The notes below the pieces were generated by a model. The model did not search any database. It saw nothing but the letters and a program-made list of their open reading frames with translations, and was not told the DNA's origin. This document shows, piece after piece, positions 38,104-47,832 of a stretch of 64,000 bases of DNA. Origin of the DNA: Pedobacter nyackensis (lineage in GTDB: Bacteria; Bacteroidota; Bacteroidia; Sphingobacteriales; Sphingobacteriaceae). The DNA lies in NCBI RefSeq assembly GCF_900176505.1, contig NZ_FWYB01000019.1, positions 36,045 to 100,044 on the forward strand, in the 5' to 3' direction. The translations under genes were made by a program, and so were the position numbers. Numbering within the stretch: the first letter of the stretch is position 1; each line of letters starts with the position of its first letter.

Positions 38104-40893
38104 ATGTATCGAATGACAATCTACAAATATTTAATCGTGGCTGTATTTTTATTATTTGCAGTAAATGTATATGCGATTACTGAACCGATAAATTTAAGCT
38201 GCAATCAGAAAAATAGTCCGCTTGGTGCAGAAACAACCAGGCCTGAATTCAGTTGGAACATCAGTTCTGACCAACAATCATTTGAGCAAAATGCTTGGCA
38301 GGTGCAGGTTTTTAGCAGCCTTAGTTACGCTAAGTTGGGTAAGACGGATCTTTGGGATTCACAAAAAATCAGTGCTGATCGAGCGATGTCCACGGTTTAC
38401 GGAGGGAAGTCACTTTCCTCGGGAAAACGTTACTATTGGCGGGTTAGAGTTTGGTCGTTAAACGGAAAAGTTTCTGAATGGAGTGGGCTAGCAACATTTT
38501 CTACGGGCATTTTACAAGCTAAAGAATGGGATAAAAGTAGGTGGATTGCTTATCAGGTGTTGGAAGATTCCATGAAAGTTGTTCCCGGATTACATGGTGA
38601 TGGCAGCTCTTTGGGGAAAAAAGCTGTAGAACGTGCTGTCGTGCCTTATTTTAGAAAAGCTTTTGAGCTTAAAAAGCCAATAGCCGAGGCTTATGTATTT
38701 GTTTCGGGGCTAGGGCATTATGAGCTGCAGTTGAATGGAAAGAAAGTAGGTGATGATTTTTTGGCACCTGGATGGACCAATTATTCAAAAACAAATCTTT
38801 ATAGTACTTATGATGTAACTGCTTCGCTGGTTATAGGTAAAAATGCATTGGGAGCTATTGTTGGTCCGGGTTTCATGTATGTAAACCGCGAGCGCTATCG
38901 GAAAATGGCAAGGGCTGAAGCCTTTCCTATGCTGAGATTAAAACTATTGATCCGTTACAAAGATGGTAGCACTACAGAAGTGGTAACGGATGACAGCTGG
39001 AAAACAAGTCCTTCAGCAATTGTGTACAGCAGCATCTATGGTGGTGAGGATTATGATGCCCGTAAGGAACAAACAGGATGGGACAAAGCTGGATTTAGTG
39101 ATCAGGGCTGGAAAAAAGCCATTTTGCTTGACGGACTTGGGGGTAAAATGAAAGCAGAGTCCAGTTATCCTTTAAAAGTGATGCAGACTTTTGAACAGCA
39201 AACAATCAGAAAAATAACAGATAGTAGCTATTTATATGATTTTGGTCAGAATGCATCAGGAATTGTTCGTCTAAAAGTAAAAGGGAAGAAAGGAGATCGA
39301 ATTCGTATTATTCCGGCTGAAATTCTGGATGATCAGGGAATGGTAGACCAAAGAGCATCGGGAAGCCCTTATTATTTTGATTATACGCTTAAAGGTAACC
39401 ATGAAGAAATCTGGGAACCGCGTTTTAGTTATTATGGGTTTAGATATGCTTTAGTGGAGGGCGGTATTCCGGCCGGTCAACCGGCAATATCGGGAACACC
39501 AGTAGTAGAAAGGCTTCAAATGTTGCACACGCGCAATAGTGTACCAGAGATCGGTACATTTAGTTGTTCGAATACCCTGTTTAATCAAACTTTTAAGCTG
39601 ATTGACTGGGCGATGAAGAGTAATATGAGTCATGTGAGTACCGATTGTCCGCATAGGGAGAAATTGGGTTGGCTGGAGCAAACACATCTTGTTGGTGGAT
39701 CATTGAAATACAATTACGACATCCAGCTCTTCTATAATAAAATTATAGATGATATGATGGAGTCGCAGCTTTCTTCTGGTCTGGTACCTGACATTGTTCC
39801 AGAGTATGTTGTATTTGACGATGGTTTCAGGGATTCTCCGGAATGGGGCAGTGCTGCTGTTATTATACCCTGGTATTTGTATCAATGGTATGGCGACAAA
39901 AAGTCAATTGAAAAGGCTTATCCTATGATGAAACGTTATATCAGTTACCTGGAAAGTAAAGCGGATGCACATATTCTATCGCACGGTTTGGGTGACTGGT
40001 TTGATCTTGGTCCTAAAAGTCCGGGCGAATCACAGCTTACCCCAAAGGCTTTAACGGCTACTGCGACTTTTTACTACGACGCAATTCTGCTGGAGAAGGC
40101 CGCAGGAGTTCTTGGAAAAACAGAAGAAGCAAAAGGTTATCAGAAACTGGCTCAGCAGATCAAAGCAGCTTTCAACAAAAAGTTTTTCGAGCCTGAGACA
40201 GGGATTTATTCGACAGGAAGTCAGACCGCTTATGCTATGGCGATTTACATGGGATTGGTAGATGAGCCATTTAAGGAAAAGGTTTTTGCTAATCTAAAGG
40301 AATCTATACAGGCTAGCGGTTATGCACTTACGGCCGGCGACATTGGCTATAGATACCTTATCAGGGTATTGGAAGATGGGGGGGGGTCACAATTGTTATA
40401 TCAAATGAATAATAGAGATGATGTGCCAGGTTATGGTTATCAGATTCGTAATGGAGCAACTGCCTTAACAGAATCCTGGCCAGCCTTAAAAAATGTTTCC
40501 AATAACCACATGATGCTGGGACACCTGATGGAATGGTTTTACAGTGGACTGGCTGGAATAAAACAGCAGGCAGATGATACGGGTTTTAGTAAAATTTTAA
40601 TTGAACCTCAATTTGTGGAGGGGATTGATTGGGTTAAAGCAAGTTATAAAGCCATTACTGGTGATATAGTGGTTGACTGGAAAAAGGAGCAGGGTAAATT
40701 GGCATTGCAGGTTGCTATCCCTGCAAATACAGAGGCGCTGGTTGTTTTGCCAGTTGTTGATGCAAATCGATTAAGTTTAGATCAAAAGCCGTTAAGTCAA
40801 CATAAAGCCGTCAAGAAACAATACGTGGAAAACGGTAAACTGAAAATTGTATTGGGTTCCGGATCTCATATGTTGAACTGGGTGAATAATTAA
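38104..40893 (+). CDS. GH78 alpha-L-rhamnosidase
   Basis: The 929-residue secreted protein follows the GH78 plan: N-terminal fibronectin-like domain (LGAETTRPEFSWNISSDQQS), Bac_rhamnosid_N beta-sandwich (AYVFVSGLGHYELQLNGKKVG), a concanavalin-like domain and an (alpha/alpha)6 barrel. The barrel has DCPHREKLGWLEQ (Asp514 to Gln526) and ATALTESW near the end, followed by the C-terminal sandwich. It should release terminal alpha-L-rhamnose. Its stop overlaps the start of a second GH78 gene (TAATGATGATG). Confidence 0.93.
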   Translation: MYRMTIYKYLIVAVFLLFAVNVYAITEPINLSCNQKNSPLGAETTRPEFSWNISSDQQSFEQNAWQVQVFSSLSYAKLGKTDLWDSQKISADRAMSTVYGGKSLSSGKRYYWRVRVWSLNGKVSEWSGLATFSTGILQAKEWDKSRWIAYQVLEDSMKVVPGLHGDGSSLGKKAVERAVVPYFRKAFELKKPIAEAYVFVSGLGHYELQLNGKKVGDDFLAPGWTNYSKTNLYSTYDVTASLVIGKNALGAIVGPGFMYVNRERYRKMARAEAFPMLRLKLLIRYKDGSTTEVVTDDSWKTSPSAIVYSSIYGGEDYDARKEQTGWDKAGFSDQGWKKAILLDGLGGKMKAESSYPLKVMQTFEQQTIRKITDSSYLYDFGQNASGIVRLKVKGKKGDRIRIIPAEILDDQGMVDQRASGSPYYFDYTLKGNHEEIWEPRFSYYGFRYALVEGGIPAGQPAISGTPVVERLQMLHTRNSVPEIGTFSCSNTLFNQTFKLIDWAMKSNMSHVSTDCPHREKLGWLEQTHLVGGSLKYNYDIQLFYNKIIDDMMESQLSSGLVPDIVPEYVVFDDGFRDSPEWGSAAVIIPWYLYQWYGDKKSIEKAYPMMKRYISYLESKADAHILSHGLGDWFDLGPKSPGESQLTPKALTATATFYYDAILLEKAAGVLGKTEEAKGYQKLAQQIKAAFNKKFFEPETGIYSTGSQTAYAMAIYMGLVDEPFKEKVFANLKESIQASGYALTAGDIGYRYLIRVLEDGGGSQLLYQMNNRDDVPGYGYQIRNGATALTESWPALKNVSNNHMMLGHLMEWFYSGLAGIKQQADDTGFSKILIEPQFVEGIDWVKASYKAITGDIVVDWKKEQGKLALQVAIPANTEALVVLPVVDANRLSLDQKPLSQHKAVKKQYVENGKLKIVLGSGSHMLNWVNN

Positions 40894-43730
40894 TGATGAT
40901 GAAGAAAAATCTGATTATACTGTTAGTATTGTTTATTTCGGGCGTACAATTTGCGTTCGCGAATGTTGTAGCAAGTAGTCTGCAGCCTGAAAATTTACGT
41001 TGTGAGTATTTGGAAAATCCTATTGGATTAGATGAACTGAGCCCACGTTTTAACTGGACTCATAAAGCTACAAATGCAGCTGCATTCGGACAAAAACAAA
41101 CTGCCTATCGGATTATCGTGTCGTCTGCCATACAGATACTTCATCAAAATAGAGGAGATGAATGGGATTCTGGTTGGGTGAACTCTGATCAGATGCAGCA
41201 AATTGAATATAAAGGTAAGGCGCTTCGGTCCGATCGTTATTACTGTTGGAAAGTAGTAGTGAAAGATGAAAAGGGAGTGGTTTCAGCCTGGAGTAAAACC
41301 GCATTTTGGACGACGGGTTTACTTCAGCAGAATGATTGGAAAGCCAAATGGATTGGAACAAATGAATTGTTTGACCCTTCGCAAAAGGATTGTAATCTCT
41401 CCGATCCCTGGTTGCGGAAAACTTTTTTTTTACAACAAAAGCCAGGAAAGGCCATGCTGTTTCTTGCTTCTGTAGGTTACCACGAACTATATGTGAATGG
41501 AAAGAAGATTGGTGAGGATATACTGTCGCCGGCAGTAACGGATCATACCAAACGTGCACGTTATGTGGCTTATGACATCGCGACTGCGCTAAAGCCTGGA
41601 AAAAATGTAATCGCCATTTGGTTGGGGACTTCCTGGTCAATTTTTGGCCCTTACGTAACAACAGGTAGACCTAACACACCTATTGTAATTGCGCAAACAT
41701 CTATTTACAATAGAAAAACACCTGTTTCAGGTACAAAACCTGTAATTGTTGTACAGACTGATGAAAGCTGGAAAACACATGCAAGTCCGAATAAGTTATT
41801 GGGAAGCTGGGATTTTGCAAAGATGGGGGGTGAGTTGTGGGACGCCAATAAGGAAATTTCGGATTGGAATGCCATCACTTGCAATGAAACAAAATGGAGT
41901 AAGGCAATCGTTTACCAACCTAACCTGATTTTATCTGCGCAAACTGTTGAACCAAATCGTCTGTTTAACGAAATTAAAGCCATTGGCATTGAGGCCAGAC
42001 CAGATGGTTCGTACCGGGTGGATATGGGCGTTAATTTTGCCGGATGGACGGAGGTTGATCTGCGGGGGAATAAAGGCGATAAAATAGAGTTTGAATATTC
42101 GGAAAGGGAACAGATGGATCAGACTTTTAACCTGCATAGTGCCTATATTATTGGAGCGGCCGGTAAAGGAACTTTTCGTAACCGGTTTAACTATAGTTCA
42201 GGTAGGTGGATTACCATCCGGGGATTAAAGTATAAGCCACAATTATGTGATATCAGGGGTTGGCTGGTGAGAACGAATTTTCAGGCAGCGACTAATTTTG
42301 AATGTTCTGATACTTTGCAAAACTGGATATACGATAAGGTAAAATGGACTTTTGAAAACCTGTCTATCGGTGGTTTCGTAGTGGATTGTCCACAACGCGA
42401 AAGATTGGGATATGGAGGTGATGCACATGCAACCTGTGAGACTGGAATGTATAACTATAAACTGGGTGCATTTTATACCAAATGGATGCAGGATTGGCGG
42501 GATGTACAGGGAACGGAGTCTATTGTAGGTGATATGTATGATCTTAAGTTTGCCCGGAAACAAGTGATGAGCGGAAGGTTATTAAACAACGGCACTTTGC
42601 CACATACAGCACCTACCTATTCTGGTGGAGGTGGTCCTGCCTGGGGAGGTATAGTTGTGTCTTTACCTTGGTTTGTTTATCAGCATGAGGGAGATAAACG
42701 TATACTGGAAAAGAATTTTGAGCTGATTAAGGGTTGGCTTTCGTTCCTGGATTCACATACCAAGGATGATATCTTACAACGTTTTGGTGGGGATTGGGAT
42801 TTTCTGGGCGATTGGTTATGGCCTAACGCAACTGCCCAGGGTATGAACAATAATAAGGAGGAAACTTTATGTTTAAACAACAGTTATAGGGTGTTTAATT
42901 TACGTACGGCGGCAAAAATAGCAAGGGCAATCGGAAAAGATGTGGAGGCCGAACGCTGGGGACAGCAAGCGGAACACTGCAGAGCTGCTATACATGCAAG
43001 GTTTTATCGTGCCGCCGATTATAGCTATGCAGATAGTTCCATGGCTAACCTGGCGGCAGCATTGCTGGCAGAGATACCTCCGGCAGATTTAAGGGCAGAT
43101 GTAATGAAAAGATTGGAAAAGGATATTCTGGTTTTGCATAAAGGACACATCAATGTAGGAATTACTGGAGGTGCGATATTGTTCAAATTGCTGCGAAAAG
43201 AAGGAAGAGACGATTTGATTTACGCTATGACTTCGCAAAAGGATTATCCGGGATGGGGTTATATGAAAGCTAATGGCGCCACTACCATCTGGGAAATGTG
43301 GGAAAAAGATCTTCCGGGGCACTCGCTGCTGCATAGTTCATACCTTTATCCAGGGGCATGGTATGTAGAAGGTGTCGCTGGTATACAAAGGGATCCTGGA
43401 GCGCCAGGTTTTCAGAAGTTTTTGGTTCGTTTACCAGCGTTGAAAGCTACTTCTTTGGTCTGGGCGAAAGCTTCTTTTGATGCACCTGCAGGTTTAATTA
43501 AAACCTATTGGGAACGAAAAGGTGACAATTTAAGATTGGAAGTAACAGTTCCGCCAAACTGTACTGCTACTATACAGATAGCGGAAGCAGATGTTAAAAA
43601 TAACATTAAAAGCAGTGATTATCTGAAAATTAAAGGCTTTAAAAATGGTTATGGTTTGTTAGAACTAAACAGCGGTAAACATATTTTAAACCTTAATGTA
43701 ATTGATAAGTTAAGCTTCCGCAAGTTGTAA
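40893..43730 (+). CDS. GH78 alpha-L-rhamnosidase (second copy, divergent)
   Basis: The 945-residue secreted protein has the same domain order as its neighbour but is clearly divergent. Landmarks are ENLRCEYLENPIGLDELSPR at the start of the mature protein, VGYHELYVNGKKIGEDILSP, DCPQRERLGYGGDAH (from Asp498) and GATTIWEMWEK. The first copy has HREKLGWLEQ where this one has QRERLGYGGDA, suggesting different linkages or subsites. Start and upstream stop overlap, so the two are translationally coupled. Confidence 0.93.
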   Translation: MMMKKNLIILLVLFISGVQFAFANVVASSLQPENLRCEYLENPIGLDELSPRFNWTHKATNAAAFGQKQTAYRIIVSSAIQILHQNRGDEWDSGWVNSDQMQQIEYKGKALRSDRYYCWKVVVKDEKGVVSAWSKTAFWTTGLLQQNDWKAKWIGTNELFDPSQKDCNLSDPWLRKTFFLQQKPGKAMLFLASVGYHELYVNGKKIGEDILSPAVTDHTKRARYVAYDIATALKPGKNVIAIWLGTSWSIFGPYVTTGRPNTPIVIAQTSIYNRKTPVSGTKPVIVVQTDESWKTHASPNKLLGSWDFAKMGGELWDANKEISDWNAITCNETKWSKAIVYQPNLILSAQTVEPNRLFNEIKAIGIEARPDGSYRVDMGVNFAGWTEVDLRGNKGDKIEFEYSEREQMDQTFNLHSAYIIGAAGKGTFRNRFNYSSGRWITIRGLKYKPQLCDIRGWLVRTNFQAATNFECSDTLQNWIYDKVKWTFENLSIGGFVVDCPQRERLGYGGDAHATCETGMYNYKLGAFYTKWMQDWRDVQGTESIVGDMYDLKFARKQVMSGRLLNNGTLPHTAPTYSGGGGPAWGGIVVSLPWFVYQHEGDKRILEKNFELIKGWLSFLDSHTKDDILQRFGGDWDFLGDWLWPNATAQGMNNNKEETLCLNNSYRVFNLRTAAKIARAIGKDVEAERWGQQAEHCRAAIHARFYRAADYSYADSSMANLAAALLAEIPPADLRADVMKRLEKDILVLHKGHINVGITGGAILFKLLRKEGRDDLIYAMTSQKDYPGWGYMKANGATTIWEMWEKDLPGHSLLHSSYLYPGAWYVEGVAGIQRDPGAPGFQKFLVRLPALKATSLVWAKASFDAPAGLIKTYWERKGDNLRLEVTVPPNCTATIQIAEADVKNNIKSSDYLKIKGFKNGYGLLELNSGKHILNLNVIDKLSFRKL

Positions 43731-43808
43731 TAGCAATGATCGTTATCTGATCCTCCTCCATTGGTCCGTTTAGAACACTAAACAGTGCCCGAAATGTCTT
43801 AAAAACAC

Positions 43809-43833
43809 AAAAGCCCAACAATGTTGGGCTTTT
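43809..43833. terminator. Bidirectional intrinsic terminator
   Basis: AAAAGCCCAACA (43809-43820) and TGTTGGGCTTTT (43822-43833) form a near-perfect GC-rich stem with A and T runs on both sides. It can end the rhamnosidase operon on the plus strand and would be the natural terminator of a minus-strand tRNA whose 3' end lies immediately right of it. Confidence 0.88.
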
Positions 43834-43841
43834 AATTACTC

Positions 43842-43860
43842 TGGCGGAGAGTGGGGGAAT
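43842..43860 (-). other. Attachment-site-like fragment matching a tRNA-Ser 3' end
   Basis: The minus strand reads ATTCCCCCACTCTCCGCCA, the usual 3' end (T-arm side, acceptor stem and discriminator) of a Bacteroidota tRNA-Ser. The sequence further right cannot be folded into the rest of a tRNA, so only the 3' portion is present. Integrases of mobile elements commonly leave exactly such a fragment at one junction. The following 530 bases up to the ATPase gene hold two copies of a short repeat but no gene I can support. Confidence 0.6.
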
Positions 43861-43916
43861 TGTACCCTAACTCAAAATCCCGCTTTAATATGGTGTCTTG
43901 AAGGTTTGTAATTGTT

Positions 43917-44148
43917 GACTCACCGAATCACTCACCTTTTTTAATTTCTTTTATAGCTGCAAATGCTATAAATTAAAATTAGGTATAAATCTATTATAAT
44001 CAAAGGTTTAAATGACAAAAATATTGCTAGCTGAAAACTGAATGTATATTCATTAATATGATCCCGATGGGATCATAACATAGTCCTGAAATCAACGTTT
44101 AAATAGTATTTAGTGTGGTTTTAAATTCGACTCACCGAATCGCTTACC
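43917..44148 (+). repeat. Two direct copies of GACTCACCGAATC-type repeat (more near 47.9 kb)
   Basis: GACTCACCGAATCACTCACC (43917) and GACTCACCGAATCGCTTACC (44129) differ at two positions, and each is followed within two bases by a T run. An inverted copy of the first 12 bases is at 47926-47937, and a partial direct copy, CGAATCACTCAC, is at 47960-47971, just upstream of the degraded integrase. The placement at the att-like end and at the integrase fits arm-type integrase binding sites, but this is inference. Confidence 0.55.
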
Positions 44149-44390
44149 ACTTTTTTTATACGTTTTAACTGCAGGCTTCCCGCATCATTTTCGAATAAAT
44201 AGAGGCTTAGTATTTGAGAAAAAGACAACATTCTACACTGGGCACCTGTCCTTAGAATGATTTGGAAGAAACTTAAATAGACAAAAAATTGGCGCTTAAC
44301 CGAATGTCTATTTTATTGTTGCAATTCCGCATTGGTTGTGCATATATTTATCGCTTCGTTCTAATTTTAACGCATCAACAAATCACCTGC

Positions 44391-46361
44391 ATGTTACCAA
44401 TTCCAAAAAATGTCAAGATTGAAGTATTTAAGCATATTATTACGTTACAAAACCCTTTTGGTGACGGAGCTCAGGATCTTGTTGATTTCCTAAATAGTAT
44501 CTGGGATTTAAGAATCCTTCCATCAACAGACGGTAGGTTTCAGGATGCATATGGGGATGCTGTTCAACACCTGATCAATAATGATGATTGGGATTTTGAA
44601 TACATATTCTACACCCGTTTCAGTATCTTGGAAGACGATGATTACTTCGAGAAGTTTATCTCCAATTTTATCACTTTACACTTAAAAGTGGATGGTTCTA
44701 TTGCTTCCCAATTTATTAACTCGATAAATGAGCTTATTACTCAGGTCGGATTCAAGCTGGTCAAATCTGGTTATGATGTTAACCACGATGACCTCTATAC
44801 CATTCAGGCAAGTAATGAGATCGCAGGCTTACCACATGATGTAAAGCGGAACGATATTAAAATTTTTGTTGATAAGAATCCAAAGGGGAGAAGTGACAGG
44901 GCCTTTAATCATTTAAAACCGCAGGAGTTTCCCTCATTTGTCTTGGTTTATAATAATGGCTGGGACGATTATGATGTAAAAAGTTCGTTTAACCTTTTCT
45001 TTCATAAGGCCAATACAGAGGTAAGCCATCTAGGGGGGATCAAAATTATGATCGCAGATCAATCGAATATTGTTGATGCCCTGTCAGATAATTTTACCAT
45101 GCTTACGACTAACTATTGTTCCATTGGTCAAACCCTATCATACTATCAAAATATGCTGTCAATTATGGGGTCAGAATATGAAAGTGTGCTGTTTGCTTTG
45201 AAGGATGCTGCAATTTTTCCAAAGATACAGGAGGATTTCGAGAATACCTCAATATTTAAAAATTCCCTAATTCGGGATGATGAGGCAGAAAGAATCTTGC
45301 GAACGGTAAAATTTAGCATGAAAGGAAGGAATTTGGTTAATCTTTACCAGTTTAGTTATATGTTCCAGCCAAATTTCGCTGATACTCCGGTCCAAATTGA
45401 CTTGGATTTTAACAACCGAAATAAAAACCTGCCCGATCGGATCTTTGCCTTCATAGGCAAAAATGGAACTGGTAAAACGCAATTGGTCACCTCTTTACCC
45501 CTTGATATTGGTAATAAAGTAACAACCAAGTTTCTCCCAGACGTTCCAATTTTTAGTAAGGTGATCGCGGTGTCTTACAGCGCTTTTGATCATTTTTCTG
45601 TACCTGAAAGCTCGGCAGCATTCAATTATGTCTACTGTGGCTTGCGAAATTCATCCTCGGGGAATAACCTAATGAGCGAATTAGAGCTTACAATTAGGTT
45701 TGAAAAAACCGTGAAGGATATTTCCAGTAAAGAGCGTATTAATCGCTGGCGATCCATTTTGAGTAATTTTTTACATGAAGAGACCATCGAGGAGCTATTC
45801 ATTAGGTTAAAGGAAAGTGAGGTGAAGAATTTTGATGAATATAAGTTCAATATGAAACATTTTTTGAGCTTTAAGAATCAATTGAGCTCCGGTCAACGCA
45901 TTATTCTTTACATTATTTCCGAAATCGTATCCAATATTCGCTACGATTCTTTGATCATTTACGACGAACCCGAAACGCATCTTCATCCAAATGCCATAAC
46001 CGACCTGATGAATACCATTTATGAACTTGTCAAGGAGTTCCAGTCTTATTGTATACTGGCAACGCATTCACCTTTGGTTATTAGAGAATTGATGTCTAGA
46101 AACGTTTTTGTGGTTGAAAAGATTGGGAATTTATCTTCGGTTAATAAAATTAATATTGAGTGCTTTGGGGAGAATCTCTCCGTACTGACCGATGAGGTTT
46201 TTATGAACAAAAGCGCTAAAAAACAATATAAGACTATCATTGAGCAATTGGTGGAAAAGAAAATGTCTTACGAGGAAATTATTTTGCAATTGGAAAGTGA
46301 TAGAGCCCTGAGCTTAAATAGTAGATTGTTTATTGCAAGTTTAGTAGAACCGAATGATTAA
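44391..46361 (+). CDS. Septu-like (PtuA-type) AAA ATPase with extra N-terminal domain
   Basis: I start at the ATG at 44391 (656 residues), because the 34 upstream in-frame codons look non-coding. The C-terminal half is an ABC/SMC-type ATPase: Walker A GKNGTGKT (356-363), signature LSSGQ (498-502), Walker B IIYDEPETHLHP (Asp525/Glu526) and switch ATHSP (His559). The first 300 residues form an extra domain (LVDFLNSIWDLRILPSTDGR, INNDDWDFEYIF) that resembles, from memory, the AbiJ-type N-terminal domains of abortive-infection proteins. It overlaps the HNH gene by 8 bases. The pair fits Septu, where PtuA is the ATPase and PtuB the nuclease. Confidence 0.78.
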   Translation: MLPIPKNVKIEVFKHIITLQNPFGDGAQDLVDFLNSIWDLRILPSTDGRFQDAYGDAVQHLINNDDWDFEYIFYTRFSILEDDDYFEKFISNFITLHLKVDGSIASQFINSINELITQVGFKLVKSGYDVNHDDLYTIQASNEIAGLPHDVKRNDIKIFVDKNPKGRSDRAFNHLKPQEFPSFVLVYNNGWDDYDVKSSFNLFFHKANTEVSHLGGIKIMIADQSNIVDALSDNFTMLTTNYCSIGQTLSYYQNMLSIMGSEYESVLFALKDAAIFPKIQEDFENTSIFKNSLIRDDEAERILRTVKFSMKGRNLVNLYQFSYMFQPNFADTPVQIDLDFNNRNKNLPDRIFAFIGKNGTGKTQLVTSLPLDIGNKVTTKFLPDVPIFSKVIAVSYSAFDHFSVPESSAAFNYVYCGLRNSSSGNNLMSELELTIRFEKTVKDISSKERINRWRSILSNFLHEETIEELFIRLKESEVKNFDEYKFNMKHFLSFKNQLSSGQRIILYIISEIVSNIRYDSLIIYDEPETHLHPNAITDLMNTIYELVKEFQSYCILATHSPLVIRELMSRNVFVVEKIGNLSSVNKINIECFGENLSVLTDEVFMNKSAKKQYKTIIEQLVEKKMSYEEIILQLESDRALSLNSRLFIASLVEPND

Positions 46362-47220
46362 TCTTAAGCCTTACAAGAAAAAGAAATCAGCTGATTTTCT
46401 TAAAGAGATCATTGATAAGAAAAGTACAACGAAAGCAGATCCCGAATATCATTCAAGGCTTGTCTTAGTAAAGCCCCAGGTATTAGATCAATATGTAATC
46501 TTTGACCAATATTTTATAACAAACTCGCTGGAAAAAATTTCTGCTTTCGGGTTTAAAGATAAACAGTTGGCCGACCTCCTTAAATTATATTCTTATAAGA
46601 ATAAATTCGTACAAGCACTCAAAGTTGATGTCACGACAACCGCCAGTAATAGGAAAATAGGTACTTGCCAAAATTGCACTATTAGTGAAGTTAATTCTAT
46701 GGATCATATTCTACCAAAAATTGATTATGCTGAATTTTCCGTACATCCAAGTAATCTTTTTCCTAGCTGTACAATATGTAATTCATATAAAAGTACTATT
46801 TGGGAAAAGGATGGAACACGTTTTTTTTTAAATCTCTATTTGGATATTTTGCCCCCGCAGCAGTATTTGTTCGTTAAAATAATTGATGGTGGTAACACAC
46901 CTCGCGCTCAATTTTATCTTGACAATCGCAATTCAATCGACAAGGATATTTTTAGGCTCATTAATAGTCATTATGATGGTTTACATCTTTGTGAAAGATT
47001 CTCCCAAAATATCGATCTAGTTGTCACTCCTTTGAAAAATGCAATCAAATCTTTTATTGGAGATCTGTCAATTGACCGTATCAAATCCATTAATTTAGAG
47101 AGGATCAAAAAGGACTTGGATAGCTTTGGATCGAATTACTGGAAGTCGATTCTCGAGGCTGCCTTATTAAATGACAAAGATTTTATTTCCTCCATTCAAA
47201 AACACTCCTTAACGGAGTAA
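46354..47220 (+). CDS. Septu-like (PtuB-type) HNH endonuclease
   Basis: The 288-residue protein has an HNH core with two zinc-binding CxxC pairs: TCQNC (Cys105/Cys108), MDHILPK (Asp117/His118), SNLFPSCTICNSYK (Asn134, Cys139, Cys142, Asn143). This spacing is typical of PtuB. It overlaps the upstream ATPase gene by 8 bases, so the two are co-translated. It is probably the DNA-cutting effector of the pair, under control of the ATPase. Confidence 0.82.
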   Translation: MINLKPYKKKKSADFLKEIIDKKSTTKADPEYHSRLVLVKPQVLDQYVIFDQYFITNSLEKISAFGFKDKQLADLLKLYSYKNKFVQALKVDVTTTASNRKIGTCQNCTISEVNSMDHILPKIDYAEFSVHPSNLFPSCTICNSYKSTIWEKDGTRFFLNLYLDILPPQQYLFVKIIDGGNTPRAQFYLDNRNSIDKDIFRLINSHYDGLHLCERFSQNIDLVVTPLKNAIKSFIGDLSIDRIKSINLERIKKDLDSFGSNYWKSILEAALLNDKDFISSIQKHSLTE

Positions 47221-47221
47221 T

Positions 47222-47353
47222 ATGCATACTACCTATAATACATTGGTTCATTATGCCGATCTAAAAGCTAACCTAACAGAAGTACCCAATATGCTTCTGA
47301 TATCTTCTAAGATCCCGGTCGAATCGTACTGCATTGTCTTTAGTGGCAGATAG
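47222..47353 (+). CDS. Possible truncated small ORF after the HNH gene
   Basis: An ATG one base after the HNH stop opens 43 codons (MHTTYNTLVHYADLKANL, then VPNMLLISSKIPVESYCIVFSGR) and a TAG stop. The tight spacing suggests a third gene of the Septu-like operon, but the frame is short and ends next to the degraded integrase, so it may be the stump of a longer gene. It could also be chance. Confidence 0.3.
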   Translation: MHTTYNTLVHYADLKANLTEVPNMLLISSKIPVESYCIVFSGR

Positions 47354-47409
47354 ATGTTGTCGTGGTGTCGGTGAAAGCCAGTGCTTTGACATTTCAGTGG
47401 TTTCGAGAC

Positions 47410-47832
47410 TTATAGTATTTTTAAGGTTCCAATCGGATATTGTTTGCCTACTAAAGCTTTCATTTGCCTATTGTGATTTTTAACAGCCTCAAAAAGGGTA
47501 TGTGTTGTTGCATCCTTTCCCTGAAATTTGTTTCTGATACTTTCTGCTGTAATAGGAGAGCCAGCTTGGGCTATATCTTTGTGTGCCCGATAAACCATTA
47601 CATTACCTGTAAGTTGTCCAAATACGCATTAAACTTTTTTATATCCTCTTTAGTTCCAGTTAATCGTCCCGGTTTTGGGATTCCAGCTTTCCGGTTTGCA
47701 TCCCTGTCCTGTAGTAATTTCCACACGATTTCCCTCTACAGTAATCCTTAAATAGATAGGGGAATCACCACTAGAATAGTTTTTTTGCTTTTTCATGTAG
47801 AAGAGAATACTGAAATTCGTTTTCATAATCAA
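47410..47832 (-). pseudogene. Degraded tyrosine integrase (arm-binding and core-binding parts)
   Basis: On the minus strand the N-terminal arm-type domain is readable from 47832 (KTNFSILFYMKKQKN, GDSPIYLRITVEGNRVEITT, then ESWNPKTG). The reading frame then shifts at least twice, through TKEDIKKFNAYLDNLQ to VYRAHKDIAQAGSPITAESI and HNRQMKALVGKQYPIGTLK. This is the order of arm-binding and SAM-like domains in Bacteroidota site-specific integrases. The catalytic domain is absent. It is the more complete of two integrase relics in the window. Confidence 0.85.

Noticed and set aside
41113..41661. 182-codon minus-strand frame inside the second GH78 gene
   Set aside because: Antisense to a conserved rhamnosidase domain with low-quality composition; treated as chance.
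43842..43920. Complete tRNA-Ser gene on the minus strand
   Set aside because: Only the 3' end matches; no anticodon arm, D-arm or 5' acceptor strand can be found to the right.
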